A DNA stretch of 64,000 nt from Hyphomonas sp. Mor2 (GCF_001854405.1 NZ_CP017718.1:1984001-2048000); one strand, 5' to 3'. Positions 35,283 through 45,229 are shown, counted from the stretch's first letter. Notes: generated by a model not told the origin, from the sequence alone. A program made the numbers and translations.

Positions 35283-36859
35283 TCTGCCGGGTGCATGCGA
35301 TCCAGCGCATCGGCCTGGAATACCATACGGATCAGGCAGACCTGCAGGCCCAGGACGACAAATAAGGCCGGTAGTCCTCCGACATTTGAGAGCATACGGA
35401 CGCCATCAATGCCGCTAAAGGCGACCATGATCCAGGCCATCAGGCAAAGCAGGATGACCCAGATGATTTTCAGGCGCGGCGCGCTTGGCTCGGTTTCGTC
35501 TGCTTCTGTCATCGGTTGATCGTGCGTCTTGCAGATTTGCGAGATGGCTTCGGTATTGCTGTCGGCGGCGGTGACATAGGAAATGAAGGACAGGATCAGG
35601 ACGATCGGAATGAGAAGGCCGGTCAGCGGAATGAAGTCGAGCGCGCGGAACATGACGCCTTCCGGCCCGACGGTATCCAGGGTGTCCTTCAGCACACCGC
35701 CTTGGGCCGCATCGGTCTCCATCGCGAAGACACCGAAAACGCTCATCCAGAGCATGGAGAACAGGGCCGGCAGGATCAGATTGACCAGCACGAAGGCGCG
35801 AACGGTATAGCCGCGCGCTATCCGCCCAAGGAACATCGCCGTTACCGGTGCCCAGGCGAGCCAATTGGCAAAATAGAAGGTCGTCCAGCTCTTCGCCCAT
35901 TCGCCGTCCTCGCTGGCCGCGCCGATGATCAAGGACCGGTCGAGAAACTCGCCGGCATAGGACAGCATCGCCTGGCCGCCCTGCGCGACAATCTCTGCGG
36001 TCGGTCCGAACGCGAAAATGACGGCGACGAAGACGAAGAAGAACCAGGTGTTCACGACCGACAGAACCCGAATCCCGCGCATCAGGCCCGTGAGCGAACT
36101 GATCAGTACAATCACCCCAATGGCCAGTGCCACGAGCGCCAAGAGGATCGGCCCGTTCGGCAACCCGGTCAGATCAGCCACGCCGCCTGAGAGCAGCAGC
36201 ATGCCTGCACCGAGTGAGGCGGCCATTCCCATGATCAAAGCCAGCAAGATAGCCGCGTCCAGCAGCGCTGCCAAAGCCGATGGCAAGGGCCGTCCGAGCA
36301 GCGCCACGAAGGGCCCTGACACAGAATAAGGCTTGCCGAGATTGTGATAGGCGAGCGCGAAGGTGAGCGCTGCCACGGTGTAGATGGCGTAAGGCGAGAT
36401 CGCCCAGTTCATGAAGAGGGTGACCAGACTGAAGGCCTTGGCCTCGTCGCTGCCCGGCGCGATGCCGCGCGCCGCGCTGCCCGGCTCGTAGAGATGATAC
36501 ATCGGTTCAGCCATGGCCCAGAACAGGATGCCGATGGCGATGGTCGTGCACAGCGTGATCGAGAACCAGCTCCAAGGCTGCAGCGTGCGTTGCGCCCCTA
36601 CCCCTCCGATTGTCACCTTGCCGAGCGGTGACAACATCACGCCGAAACTGGTCAGAACGAAGCCGAACACCGCCCAGGAAATCACATTCGAAAAGGTCGC
36701 CAGGATCCAGTCATTGAGCAATTTAGCGAAGGCCAGAAACACTTTTGGATCTATCATCGTTGCGATGACCGCCGCGATGAAGATCGACATCGGTACAAAG
36801 ATCACAAAAGGGCGCAACGAACTCTCGCGCGCCCTCAAGGATTGGATCAGACCGGCCAA
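35279..36859 (-). CDS. BCCT-family transporter
   Basis: 526 aa with about 12 TM helices, the betaine/carnitine/choline transporter fold. The family signature region reads WTTFYFANWLAWAPVTAMFLGRIARG; compared with BetP-type proteins some Trp residues of the substrate box are changed, so the substrate may not be glycine betaine. It could take up a compatible solute or another trimethylammonium compound with Na+ or H+. It converges on the TIR-ParA gene with a 4-bp overlap and starts 3 bp after the M16 lipoprotein gene ends, so it could be the last gene of that run. Confidence 0.9.
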   Translation of the reverse strand: MAGLIQSLRARESSLRPFVIFVPMSIFIAAVIATMIDPKVFLAFAKLLNDWILATFSNVISWAVFGFVLTSFGVMLSPLGKVTIGGVGAQRTLQPWSWFSITLCTTIAIGILFWAMAEPMYHLYEPGSAARGIAPGSDEAKAFSLVTLFMNWAISPYAIYTVAALTFALAYHNLGKPYSVSGPFVALLGRPLPSALAALLDAAILLALIMGMAASLGAGMLLLSGGVADLTGLPNGPILLALVALAIGVIVLISSLTGLMRGIRVLSVVNTWFFFVFVAVIFAFGPTAEIVAQGGQAMLSYAGEFLDRSLIIGAASEDGEWAKSWTTFYFANWLAWAPVTAMFLGRIARGYTVRAFVLVNLILPALFSMLWMSVFGVFAMETDAAQGGVLKDTLDTVGPEGVMFRALDFIPLTGLLIPIVLILSFISYVTAADSNTEAISQICKTHDQPMTEADETEPSAPRLKIIWVILLCLMAWIMVAFSGIDGVRMLSNVGGLPALFVVLGLQVCLIRMVFQADALDRMHPAD

Positions 36860-36862
36860 GAC

Positions 36863-38287
36863 TTACCCGTCCAGGCCTTCCGGTTCTCCGACGATGACGA
36901 AGGTAAAGTTCTCCGGATCGAGATATTCGGCTGCCACGCGATTGACATCTTCCAGCGTCACGGCCTCGACCAAAGCGTTGCGCGTGTCGAAAAAGTCGAC
37001 GGGTAATTCGTCCAGACGAACGCCCATCATCCGCCCCGCGATCTTGGCGTTGGAGTCAAAACCAAGCGGATAGGATCCGGTCAAATAGGCCTTGGCATCC
37101 TCGAGCTCCTGCTCGGTCATGCCATCGGCGACCATTTTTTCCATATTCTCTTTGACGCCTGCAATGAACTCACCGGCGCTTTCATTCTTGGTCTGGCCAC
37201 CGCCGCTCCACAGCTGGATTTTCTCATCACTGCTGACATTGGTGTAGACGCCATAGGTCAGGCCCTTGTCGACCCGCAAATCCTGCATCAGACGGCTTTG
37301 GAAGCCGCCCCCGCCAAAGGTGTAGTTGAGCACGACAGCGGTGTAGAAGTCCGGATCGTCGCGGCGCATGGCCGGGGCCGCGAATGTCACCAGGCTCTGC
37401 GGCTGGGGCAATTCAACGGTGATCGGCTCGGCGCTCGCTGCAGCCAGGACGACGTCGTCGGTCTCTACCGTCTCGCTGGTATCGGGCAGATCTGCGACCG
37501 CCGCATCAATAAGGGGGGCGAGTTGTTCCGGCGACATGGCACCGACCGCCGTGACCAGCATGCCATCCTTGACCATTAGCAGGTCCTTGTGTGCCCGCAT
37601 CGCGTCCTGGGTGATTGCAGCCAGGCTCTCGGCGCTGGTATCGCGGGCATAGGCATGATCCGGATACAGCGCGGCTGCACGCGCGCGCGCGGCCAGATAC
37701 TGCGCATTGGTTTCCCGTGTCTGCAGACTGACTTCCTGTTCGCGCTGGAAGCGCTCAAACGGGCCGTCATCGAAGCGGGGCTGCGACAGGGCCAAGGCGA
37801 TCATGCCGAATGAGTCTTCGGCATTATCCGTCAGCATGGAGGCATTACAGTAAGTGTTCTCATTACCGGCACCGCAGGAAAAGCTCATATTCAGCTCTTC
37901 CATGGTTTTGAAAAAGGCTTGCGCATCAAGCTCTCCGGCCCCTTCATTCATGTGATAGACCATGGCATTGGTCAGGCCTTCCTGGCCGACCGGGTCATTG
38001 GTCTCACCGCCTTGCCAGGCCATACGCAAAGACAAGATCGGGATGGACGGCTCTTCGACCAACCAAACCGAAACCCCGCCGGGTGTGGTAAATTGCTGGA
38101 TCGTGGCGAACTCGCCATCGTGAACTTCAACCGCCAGTGTGGACGCGGCGGCGGTGGCGAGGTCCTCGGTTGAAACAGATGTGACGTCCTCGGTTGCGAC
38201 CGATGAGACGTCGTCGGTTGCAACGGATGTATTGCACGCGGTCAGGGCAATGGCTGCGGCTGTGCTGATCAGGAATGAAAGGCGCAT
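36863..38287 (-). CDS. M16-family peptidase homologue, lipoprotein, inactive site
   Basis: 474 aa. Lipoprotein signal with lipobox ALTAC (Cys18), a linker of three 8-residue repeats, then two M16 domains (~55-255, ~265-474). Where active M16 enzymes have HxxEH this protein has a sequence near YHMNEGAGELD, without the zinc motif, so it is predicted to be the non-catalytic partner. It retains the R/Y pair region (GGGGFQSRLMQDLRVDKGLTYGVY) of the C-terminal domain that contacts substrate. It follows the active M16 gene by 2 bp, matching the known two-subunit arrangement of M16B peptidases. Confidence 0.9.
   Translation of the reverse strand: MRLSFLISTAAAIALTACNTSVATDDVSSVATEDVTSVSTEDLATAAASTLAVEVHDGEFATIQQFTTPGGVSVWLVEEPSIPILSLRMAWQGGETNDPVGQEGLTNAMVYHMNEGAGELDAQAFFKTMEELNMSFSCGAGNENTYCNASMLTDNAEDSFGMIALALSQPRFDDGPFERFQREQEVSLQTRETNAQYLAARARAAALYPDHAYARDTSAESLAAITQDAMRAHKDLLMVKDGMLVTAVGAMSPEQLAPLIDAAVADLPDTSETVETDDVVLAAASAEPITVELPQPQSLVTFAAPAMRRDDPDFYTAVVLNYTFGGGGFQSRLMQDLRVDKGLTYGVYTNVSSDEKIQLWSGGGQTKNESAGEFIAGVKENMEKMVADGMTEQELEDAKAYLTGSYPLGFDSNAKIAGRMMGVRLDELPVDFFDTRNALVEAVTLEDVNRVAAEYLDPENFTFVIVGEPEGLDG
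38156..38227 (-). repeat. Three 24-bp in-frame repeats in the M16 lipoprotein linker
   Basis: Encodes residues 21-44 as three units of the pattern S-V-(A/S)-T-(D/E)-D-(V/L)-x. The nucleotide units share GACGTC(C/G)TCGGTTG, so they arose by tandem duplication and could vary in number between strains. Confidence 0.7.
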
Positions 38288-38289
38288 GA

Positions 38290-39651
38290 TTAGAATTCCC
38301 CTTCTTCGGGCAGCAAATGCGCCTCAATATAGTGATTGTCTGCGGCGAAAACTTTCCGGACGGCGCTCAGCGCCTGTTCGGTGGTAATGGCGCGAATATC
38401 GTCTTCATAGCTCATCAGGTCTTCAATCGACCCACCAATTGCCATCCAGCTGCCAAACAGCTGCGCCATGTTCTGCTGATTGTCGCGCGCATAGATGGCC
38501 GAGGCGGCCATTGAATTGCGTACGCGTTCGACATCTTCGTCGCTGAAACCGGTTTCGAGCAGGGAACTGATCTCTGCCATAACCGCCGTTTCCAGCTCCT
38601 CCATGCTCACGCCCGGACTGGGCGTCGCGTAGATCACCGCCGGGCCATCATCATGCAGACCGGTCCAAGCAAAGGTCCCTGCATTCACAGCGACCTTCTG
38701 CTCTTCGACCAGTGCGACATACAGCAAGCTGGTATTGCCGCCGCCAAGCACATCCAGACCAACATCCAGAGCCAGGGAGAAGTCACGGTCCCGCAACTGG
38801 CTGGTGCCATTATAGTAGCGATACCAAACCGGTTGGCGCACTTTCGGATCCGAATGGGTCAGCTCCTTGGTTTCAGTCAGCGCCGGGACGTCCGCCCATT
38901 TGCGCGTGCCATCGACCAGACCTGACGGTTCGATCTTGCCATAATGCTCTTCGGCCAGGGCTCGCACCTCGTCGCCTGTCACATCGCCGGCGACGACCAG
39001 GATTGTATTCTCTGGAGAGTAATATTTCTTGTAGAAATCAATTCCGTCTTGCGGGGTCAGAGCTTCGACCTCATCCATCCGCCCGATCACCGTGATTTCA
39101 TATGGATGGTCTTTCCAGAACTCCGCCAGAACCTGTTCTCGCAAAATCACGCCAGGATTGTTGTCGACCCGCTGACGGCGCTCTTCTTTGACGACATCGC
39201 GTTCAGTGATGAAGCTGCCTTCCGGGTCTTCATCAATGATCAGGTCCGTCATCCGCTCGGCTTCGAGTTCCATCATCTTGCCAAGATGCTGTTTGGCGAC
39301 GCGTTGATAGTAGGCGGTATAATCCCAGCTGGTGAACGCATTATGCTGGCCGCCGACCCGCGCGATGGTCGAGTCAAACTCGCCATCTTCAAGATCGTCC
39401 GTCTCCTTGAACATGACATGCTCAAACAGGTGCGCGATGCCTGACTTTCCCGGGTCTTCATCAACCGCGCCGACCTTGTACCAGATCATATGGGTGACGA
39501 CGGGAGCGCGGTGGTCCGGCAAGACGACGACATCCATGCCATTGTCGAGCGTAAAGGTCTCCGGTGCCCAGGCGTCCGCGGCCTCCTCTGCGAAGGCGGT
39601 TCCTCCGCACAAAACCATGGCGGTCAGCCCGCCGGATATCCAATGTTTCAA
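38290..39651 (-). CDS. M16-family zinc peptidase, active subunit
   Basis: 453-aa exported protease with signal peptide (1-21, TAFAEEA). The inverted zinc motif HLFEH is at 74-78 with the distal Glu in VKEERRQ, so the catalytic set is complete. A second M16 domain follows at ~230-440. Together with the next gene it should form a heterodimeric clamshell peptidase that degrades peptides or misfolded fragments in the periplasm. It starts 41 bp after the DUF3035 gene. Confidence 0.94.
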   Translation of the reverse strand: MKHWISGGLTAMVLCGGTAFAEEAADAWAPETFTLDNGMDVVVLPDHRAPVVTHMIWYKVGAVDEDPGKSGIAHLFEHVMFKETDDLEDGEFDSTIARVGGQHNAFTSWDYTAYYQRVAKQHLGKMMELEAERMTDLIIDEDPEGSFITERDVVKEERRQRVDNNPGVILREQVLAEFWKDHPYEITVIGRMDEVEALTPQDGIDFYKKYYSPENTILVVAGDVTGDEVRALAEEHYGKIEPSGLVDGTRKWADVPALTETKELTHSDPKVRQPVWYRYYNGTSQLRDRDFSLALDVGLDVLGGGNTSLLYVALVEEQKVAVNAGTFAWTGLHDDGPAVIYATPSPGVSMEELETAVMAEISSLLETGFSDEDVERVRNSMAASAIYARDNQQNMAQLFGSWMAIGGSIEDLMSYEDDIRAITTEQALSAVRKVFAADNHYIEAHLLPEEGEF

Positions 39652-39692
39652 GTGTCTCTCCGCGCGCTATTTCAGTTGTGAGTTTGGCTCGA

Positions 39693-40169
39693 TCAAGTGC
39701 CAGGCAGTTTCAGGCGATCGCCGCTGCCGCGTTCAATCGTCACTTCCGCACCGCCCGTGGCGCTGTCTGCCGGCGTATCCGGATCGTCTCCGTTCCAGGA
39801 CAGGACGCGATCCGCGATGCTGGACGCTTTCCGGATCGTGCGGGCTTCTTCCCAATCGACCCGCTGGCGAATAACCGGGCTGACCGCATTGGCGCCGGCG
39901 GCTGCGACCAGAGCCCGCTCAGCCGCGCTGGCATCCTGGCCAAGATCGGTCCCGAAGGCTGACGCGGTTCCGGCCCGCTCGGCATCCACTTCAAAAGGTT
40001 GTGATTGCCCAGCTGGCGGCGGGCGCAAGCTGTATTCCGGCGGCACCACCAAAGGCGCCTTCTTCACGACTCGAAATTCGTCGGGCGAATTGCTGCCGCT
40101 CAAGCCAGCGCATCCTGTGACCAGCGTTAAAGCCAGGCCAGTGGAGAGTATCAAAGCAGTTCTTTTCAT
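39693..40169 (-). CDS. DUF3035-family lipoprotein
   Basis: 158 aa with lipobox VTGC (Cys19-20 region) and the core DEFRVVKKAPLVVPPEYSLRPP that marks DUF3035, a small alphaproteobacterial family usually next to lspA and M16 genes, as here. The remainder is polar and probably extended. Function unknown; its conserved position suggests an envelope role. 11 bp after the lspA stop. Confidence 0.88.
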   Translation of the reverse strand: MKRTALILSTGLALTLVTGCAGLSGSNSPDEFRVVKKAPLVVPPEYSLRPPPAGQSQPFEVDAERAGTASAFGTDLGQDASAAERALVAAAGANAVSPVIRQRVDWEEARTIRKASSIADRVLSWNGDDPDTPADSATGGAEVTIERGSGDRLKLPGT

Positions 40170-40180
40170 GGCGTCCTCGC

Positions 40181-40720
40181 CTAATCTTCTTGTTCGGCCC
40201 CAGCCGACTTGTCTTGTCGCGACATTAGGAACTGATCCACAAAGAGCAAGACCGCTCCTACAGAAATCGCCGCGTCGGCCACGTTGAATACATAATTGAA
40301 AAAATATGGCCGGAAGATGCCGCTAAAGTCGAGAAAATCGACCACGGCTCCGAACCGAACCCGATCAATGACATTGCCAAACGCGCCGCCAATCACCAAC
40401 GCCAGGGCCAGGCCAGTGAAGTGACGGCCGGCACGGTAGAGCCAGACTGAAAACCCAATCGCGATTGCGGTTGTCATCAGCACCAGGAACCAGCGCATCA
40501 AGCCTTCCGATTGTCCAATCCCGAAGCTGACGCCGCGATTCCAGACCATGGTCAGGTCGAAGAATGACGTGACCTCGATCCGACCGCATCCTTGCGTCTT
40601 ATCGAGACATCCCAGCGCGTTGAAGCGCGGCTCATTCAGAACCGCCCATTTCGACCATTGGTCCAGGACCACGATGATCGGGACCAGAAAGAAAAAGGCC
40701 AGTCGGATGCGCTCAGTCAT
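40181..40720 (-). CDS. lspA: Lipoprotein signal peptidase (signal peptidase II)
   Basis: Cleaves prolipoprotein signal peptides after lipid addition. 179 aa, four TM helices. Catalytic aspartates are in GNVIDRVRFGAVVDF and FNVADAAISVG, with the conserved VLDQWSKW near the N-terminus. Start: ATG preceded by GAGG at 5-6 nt, one base after the ileS stop, so the two are coupled; an earlier in-frame start inside ileS is not supported. Several lipoproteins in this window would be its substrates. Confidence 0.95.
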   Translation of the reverse strand: MTERIRLAFFFLVPIIVVLDQWSKWAVLNEPRFNALGCLDKTQGCGRIEVTSFFDLTMVWNRGVSFGIGQSEGLMRWFLVLMTTAIAIGFSVWLYRAGRHFTGLALALVIGGAFGNVIDRVRFGAVVDFLDFSGIFRPYFFNYVFNVADAAISVGAVLLFVDQFLMSRQDKSAGAEQED

Positions 40721-40721
40721 T

Positions 40722-43667
40722 CTATCCTCGGATCTCCCGGATCGCCGCCGCATCGCGGGGGGTGACATCCGGAAACTCGGGGTCCGCCGTCGCCGGATCG
40801 AAATATTTCCAGCTGCGCGCGCATTTCACGCCTTCAGCCTTTCCAGGAAGGACCGCCACGCTGGCCTCCTCCGGCAGGCGGAACGCTTCGGCGGGCGCGT
40901 CGTCGGTCACCAGTCTGGCTTGCGAAGTGATGAAAATGTCCTCGGCCACCTCGCCTTCGTAGGCGCCCAGCAGATCAGCATCGGCGATGTAGACGGTCGG
41001 GGCCGCTTCCAATGAAGACCCGATCCGCTTTTCCCGACGCTCGATCTCTATCGCCCCGGTCACCACACGGCGGACGCGGAAGATCTTCTCCCAGCGCGCG
41101 GCCAGATCCTCGTCTTTCCAATCGAGCGGCGTTTCCGGAAATTGCAGCAAGTGAACGCTATCGGCCCGATCTGCGAACGCGCTGATCAGGAAGGATTCCT
41201 CGGTGGTGAACGGCATGATCGGGGCGAGCCAGGCGAGCAGACGCTCGAGGATCGCCGCCATGACCGTCCGGGCCGAGCGGCGTCGAATATCACTCGGCGC
41301 ATCACAATAGAGGCTATCCTTGCGGATATCGAAATAGACCGCCGACAGATCGACCGAACAGAAATTGAGCAGCGCGGTCATGACCCGTTTGAAATCATGC
41401 TCGTCATAGGCCTTGCGGACCGTCTCATCGAGTTCGGCCAGGCGATGCAGGACCCAGTTTTCCAGGCTCGGCATTTCGACCGGCAGCACCGCCTCTTCTG
41501 GCGAATAGCCATGCAACGCGCCGAGCAGATAGCGCATCGTGTTGCGCAGTCGGCGATAATTCTCCACCGCGCCCTTGATGATCTCATCGGAGATGCGCAG
41601 GTCTTCGGTATAGTCGGCGCTGGCCGTCCAGAGGCGCAGGATTTCGATGCCATACTGATTGGCAAAGTCTTTCGGATCAATCGTGTTACCGATCGACTTG
41701 GACATTTTCTTGCCCTCGCCGTCGACAATCATGCCATGCGTGACGACCTGTTTGAACGGGGCCATGCCTCGGGTCGCGCAGCTTTCGAGCAAGGAGGACT
41801 GGAACCAGCCGCGATGCTGGTCTGAGCCTTCCATGTAAACATCGGCGACCCCGGTCGCGTCATCAATGATGCCGCGGTCGCGCAGGGCAAAGGCGTGCGT
41901 GGTGCCTGAGTCAAACCAGACATCGAGCACGTCATTGACCTTGTCCCAACCGGCCGGGTTGTCGAGGAAGTCGCTGACCTCCGCCGAGAACCAGCCTTCC
42001 ACGCCCTCTTCCCGGATCTTGGCGAGGATCTTGTCATTGACGGCAGCTGCCTCGGCTTCAGGCAACGCCGCTGTGTGCGGCTCGCCTTTTTCATTGACCA
42101 GCAGCGTGATCGGCACGCCCCAATTGCGCTGACGCGAGATCAGCCAGTCCGGCCGGTCTGCGACCATGGCTTTCAGGCGGTTATAACCGGTGGGTGGCAC
42201 GAATTTGGTCTGCTCGATGCCGTCCAGCGCCATCTCGCGCAGCGGCCGGGAGCCGTCTTTGCCCGGCGTATCCATCGCGATGAACCATTGCGGCGTCGCC
42301 CGGCGAATGACTGGCGCCTTGGAGCGCCAAGAGTGGGCGTCCCGGATCTCGGTCATGCCGCGTGCAAGCAGATTGCCGCTCTCCGCGAGGAGGCGGATGA
42401 CTTCCGGATTGGCTTTGCCGGGCTGTCCGCGCTTCTTGCCGGACGTGCGGATGATGTCGAGACCGCGCAGAGGCTCGGCGACATCGTCGGTGTAGCAGCC
42501 GTCTGGATCGACGATCTGGCGGATCTGTTGCGTCGTGCGGCCGGATTCGACCCAGACATTGAAATCATCTTCGCCATGCGCCGGTGCGGTGTGGACGAAG
42601 CCTGTACCTGCGTCATCGGTGACATGGTCTCCGGCGAGCATTGGGATCTCGTGTTTGAAGAACTCATCGAGTTCTGACAGCGGATGTTCGAGCACAAAAT
42701 CAGCGTTGGGCTGAACAGCCTGAACTTTCTTGAACGCTTTGGCTTTCGCTCCATCCATTACAGAATCGACCAGACGGTCCGCGACGATCAGTTTGTCACC
42801 AACCTTCACGTACGGAGCGAACCCGAGTTCCTCTTCGCTCATGACGTCCTCAACTTCATACAAACTGTATTCGATTGAAGGACTAAAACTCACCGCCTGG
42901 TTGGCCGGAATGGTCCAAGGCGTCGTCGTCCAGATCACGACCGAAGCATCAGTCAGATCCGCAGCCCCCGACTTCACCGGAAACTTCACCCAGATCACTG
43001 GCACCTTGCGGTCGTGATACTCAACCTCAGCCTCCGCCAGCGCCGTTCGCTCAACTGGTGACCACATCACAGGTTTCGCGCCGCGCACGAGACGGCCGCC
43101 CATGGCGACGCGCAGGAATTCGCGCACCGTGGCCGCTTCGGACTCGAAATTCATGGTCAGATACGGATCATCCCATTCGCCTTCGACGCCGCAACGACGG
43201 AAGCCGGCTTTCTGGACCTCGATCCACTCCGCCGCGTATTCGCGGCAGGCGCGGCGGAACTCGTCACCGGGGACATCATCCTTGGTCCGGCCCTTGGAGC
43301 GGAACTGTTCCTCGACCTTCCACTCAATCGGCAGGCCGTGACAGTCCCAGCCCGGCAGATAAGACGCATCAAAGCCGCGCATCTGGTGATTGCGGACAAT
43401 GATATCCTTGATGATCTTGTTCATCGCCGTGCCGAGATGGATCGGGCCGTTCGCATAGGGCGGGCCATCATGCAGGATGAACGGCTCAGCCCCACGCGCT
43501 TTGGCATCTGCGCGGAAGCGCTCATAGAGCTTCATCTCATCCCATTTCTCGATCCATTTCGGCTCAGCTTTCGGCAAGCCGCCGCGCATCGGGAAATCGG
43601 TGGTCGGCAAGAACAATGTGTCCTTGTACGGGTTTTCAGGTTTTTTCGGTTTATCAGTATCGGCCAT
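40722..43667 (-). CDS. ileS: Isoleucyl-tRNA synthetase
   Basis: 981-aa class Ia synthetase charging tRNA-Ile. HIGH-type motif as HLGT in PIHLGTAMNK, KMSKS as KKMSKSIGNT, a CP1 editing domain with TTPWTIPANQAV, and an anticodon-binding domain from about 660. The C-terminal zinc finger of some types is not obvious, fitting the shorter alphaproteobacterial form. Placed between ribF and lspA, the order common in proteobacteria; ribF ends about 156 bp upstream. Confidence 0.97.
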   Translation of the reverse strand: MADTDKPKKPENPYKDTLFLPTTDFPMRGGLPKAEPKWIEKWDEMKLYERFRADAKARGAEPFILHDGPPYANGPIHLGTAMNKIIKDIIVRNHQMRGFDASYLPGWDCHGLPIEWKVEEQFRSKGRTKDDVPGDEFRRACREYAAEWIEVQKAGFRRCGVEGEWDDPYLTMNFESEAATVREFLRVAMGGRLVRGAKPVMWSPVERTALAEAEVEYHDRKVPVIWVKFPVKSGAADLTDASVVIWTTTPWTIPANQAVSFSPSIEYSLYEVEDVMSEEELGFAPYVKVGDKLIVADRLVDSVMDGAKAKAFKKVQAVQPNADFVLEHPLSELDEFFKHEIPMLAGDHVTDDAGTGFVHTAPAHGEDDFNVWVESGRTTQQIRQIVDPDGCYTDDVAEPLRGLDIIRTSGKKRGQPGKANPEVIRLLAESGNLLARGMTEIRDAHSWRSKAPVIRRATPQWFIAMDTPGKDGSRPLREMALDGIEQTKFVPPTGYNRLKAMVADRPDWLISRQRNWGVPITLLVNEKGEPHTAALPEAEAAAVNDKILAKIREEGVEGWFSAEVSDFLDNPAGWDKVNDVLDVWFDSGTTHAFALRDRGIIDDATGVADVYMEGSDQHRGWFQSSLLESCATRGMAPFKQVVTHGMIVDGEGKKMSKSIGNTIDPKDFANQYGIEILRLWTASADYTEDLRISDEIIKGAVENYRRLRNTMRYLLGALHGYSPEEAVLPVEMPSLENWVLHRLAELDETVRKAYDEHDFKRVMTALLNFCSVDLSAVYFDIRKDSLYCDAPSDIRRRSARTVMAAILERLLAWLAPIMPFTTEESFLISAFADRADSVHLLQFPETPLDWKDEDLAARWEKIFRVRRVVTGAIEIERREKRIGSSLEAAPTVYIADADLLGAYEGEVAEDIFITSQARLVTDDAPAEAFRLPEEASVAVLPGKAEGVKCARSWKYFDPATADPEFPDVTPRDAAAIREIRG

Positions 43668-43823
43668 TTGGACGTCTTCGGATCAGCGTGTGAAGAAAGG
43701 GCTAAGCAATAGGTCCCCGGCCGCGAGCTCTAGAGTGAGCGGGCGACCGGGCGGCTAATTCGAATAATGGATATGCGCGCTGTCCAGTTCATGAGGCCCG
43801 CTTAGCAGGGCTCGGAGGGCCTG

Positions 43824-44741
43824 TCATCCCGCCAGATGAGCCTTAGCGTCTTTGACGTCCTGATGCATGCGCGTGACCATGGCATCGACGGAGTCGAATT
43901 TCAGCTCCGGCCGCAGGAAACGGACCAGAGCGACTTCCAGCTGCTGGCCATAAATGTCGCCATCAAACTCGAAGATGAAGGTTTCCAGCAGCGGGTCGCG
44001 AATGCCGGTTGTCGGTGTGCGGCCAAAATTAGCCACGCCGCCCCGCCAATCCTCTTCGCCCGCGATCCTGGCGCGCACGGCATAGACGCCATGGCGTGGG
44101 TGAAGGAGATCGCCCAGATGCAGGTTGGCCGTCGGAAACCCGATGGTTCGCCCGCGCTTCTCGCCATGCTCAACCACGCCGTCGACAACCCAGTCATGGC
44201 CGAGAATTTCGGCAGCTTTTTCGGGCTCGCCAGCGATCAGCGCCTCGCGGATCGCCGTGGACGACGCTTTCGCCCCCAGCGCTTCAATCTTTTCAATCAC
44301 CGTCACGCCAAACCCGAGCGCTCGGCCCAGCGAGGCGAGCCGGCCTGCATCGCCCATCCGGCCGCGTCCGAAGCGGAAATCAAAGCCAACCGTGACATGC
44401 GAGGCGCCCAGGCCCTGTTTCAGAACCTGGCGGGCAAAGACTTCATCCGTCATCGCCGCCATGTCGGCATTGAAAGGCAGCTCGTACACGGCTTTCGCAC
44501 CGAGCTCCATCAGCCGGGCATTGCGGCGGGCCGGCCGATAGATCCGAAAGGGCGGATCGTCGGGCCGAAAGAATTGTCGCGGCGGCGGCTCAAAGGTCGC
44601 CACGCCCAGCGCGCCGCCGGCTGCGACCGCGCCTTCAATTACGGCGCGATGCCCCGCATGCACGCCGTCAAAATTGCCCAGAGCGACGGAGAAACCGCGA
44701 GCGGCGTCTGGCACGTCCTTGTAGTGGGCAATGACAGTCAT
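43824..44741 (-). CDS. ribF: Riboflavin kinase/FMN adenylyltransferase
   Basis: Bifunctional enzyme making FMN and FAD. The N-terminal nucleotidyltransferase domain has ALGNFDGVHAGHRAVI and the later GFDFRFGRGR; the C-terminal flavokinase has GRTIGFPTANL, GVYAVRA and the conserved FIFEFDGDIYG. 305 aa is normal. It directly abuts the MaoC gene (no spacer). The flavoproteins in this window need its products. Confidence 0.95.
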   Translation of the reverse strand: MTVIAHYKDVPDAARGFSVALGNFDGVHAGHRAVIEGAVAAGGALGVATFEPPPRQFFRPDDPPFRIYRPARRNARLMELGAKAVYELPFNADMAAMTDEVFARQVLKQGLGASHVTVGFDFRFGRGRMGDAGRLASLGRALGFGVTVIEKIEALGAKASSTAIREALIAGEPEKAAEILGHDWVVDGVVEHGEKRGRTIGFPTANLHLGDLLHPRHGVYAVRARIAGEEDWRGGVANFGRTPTTGIRDPLLETFIFEFDGDIYGQQLEVALVRFLRPELKFDSVDAMVTRMHQDVKDAKAHLAG

Positions 44742-45173
44742 CTAGGCGTCCCGGCTCGGCACCATGACCATGGCTTCGCCGGAAATCGCGGCCTTTCCAT
44801 CGACATTGCAGGAGACTTTCAGCGTCACGCGATTGCCGCGCTCCTTCATCTCGGTGACTTCCACCTTCACGGTGACATGCGAGCCAATATAGACGGGTCG
44901 GCGAAAGCGCATGTTGAGGCCGACAAAGATCGATCCGGGACCCGGCAGGTCATTGCCGAGAATGCCGGAAATATAGCTCGCCGTCAGTGCCCCATGCGCG
45001 ATCCGCTGCCCAAATGGGGTCTGTTTGGCAAACTCTTCATCCATATGCAGTGGATTGCGGTCGCCCGACACCTGCGCAAACAATTCAATGTCGTTTTCGG
45101 TAATGACGTGCTCGGTCTGATGGGTCATGCCCACCGACAAGTCTTCGAACTTATAGCCGTCTTTATATGTCAT
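44742..45173 (-). CDS. MaoC-family (R)-specific enoyl-CoA hydratase
   Basis: 143-aa hot-dog-fold protein. The hydratase motif reads FAQVSGDRNPLHMDEEFAKQTPFGQRIAHGAL, with the catalytic Asp and His in place. It would hydrate trans-2-enoyl-CoA to the (R)-3-hydroxy form, feeding PHA synthesis or other lipid routes. 4-fold more than a name cannot be said: the preferred chain length is unknown. It sits between the HAD gene and ribF on the minus strand. Confidence 0.92.
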   Translation of the reverse strand: MTYKDGYKFEDLSVGMTHQTEHVITENDIELFAQVSGDRNPLHMDEEFAKQTPFGQRIAHGALTASYISGILGNDLPGPGSIFVGLNMRFRRPVYIGSHVTVKVEVTEMKERGNRVTLKVSCNVDGKAAISGEAMVMVPSRDA

Positions 45174-45229
45174 TTCGGATCGATCTCCGTGTTTCGTTCA
45201 CGGCCTGTTACAATGTGTTTCAGCTTTCG

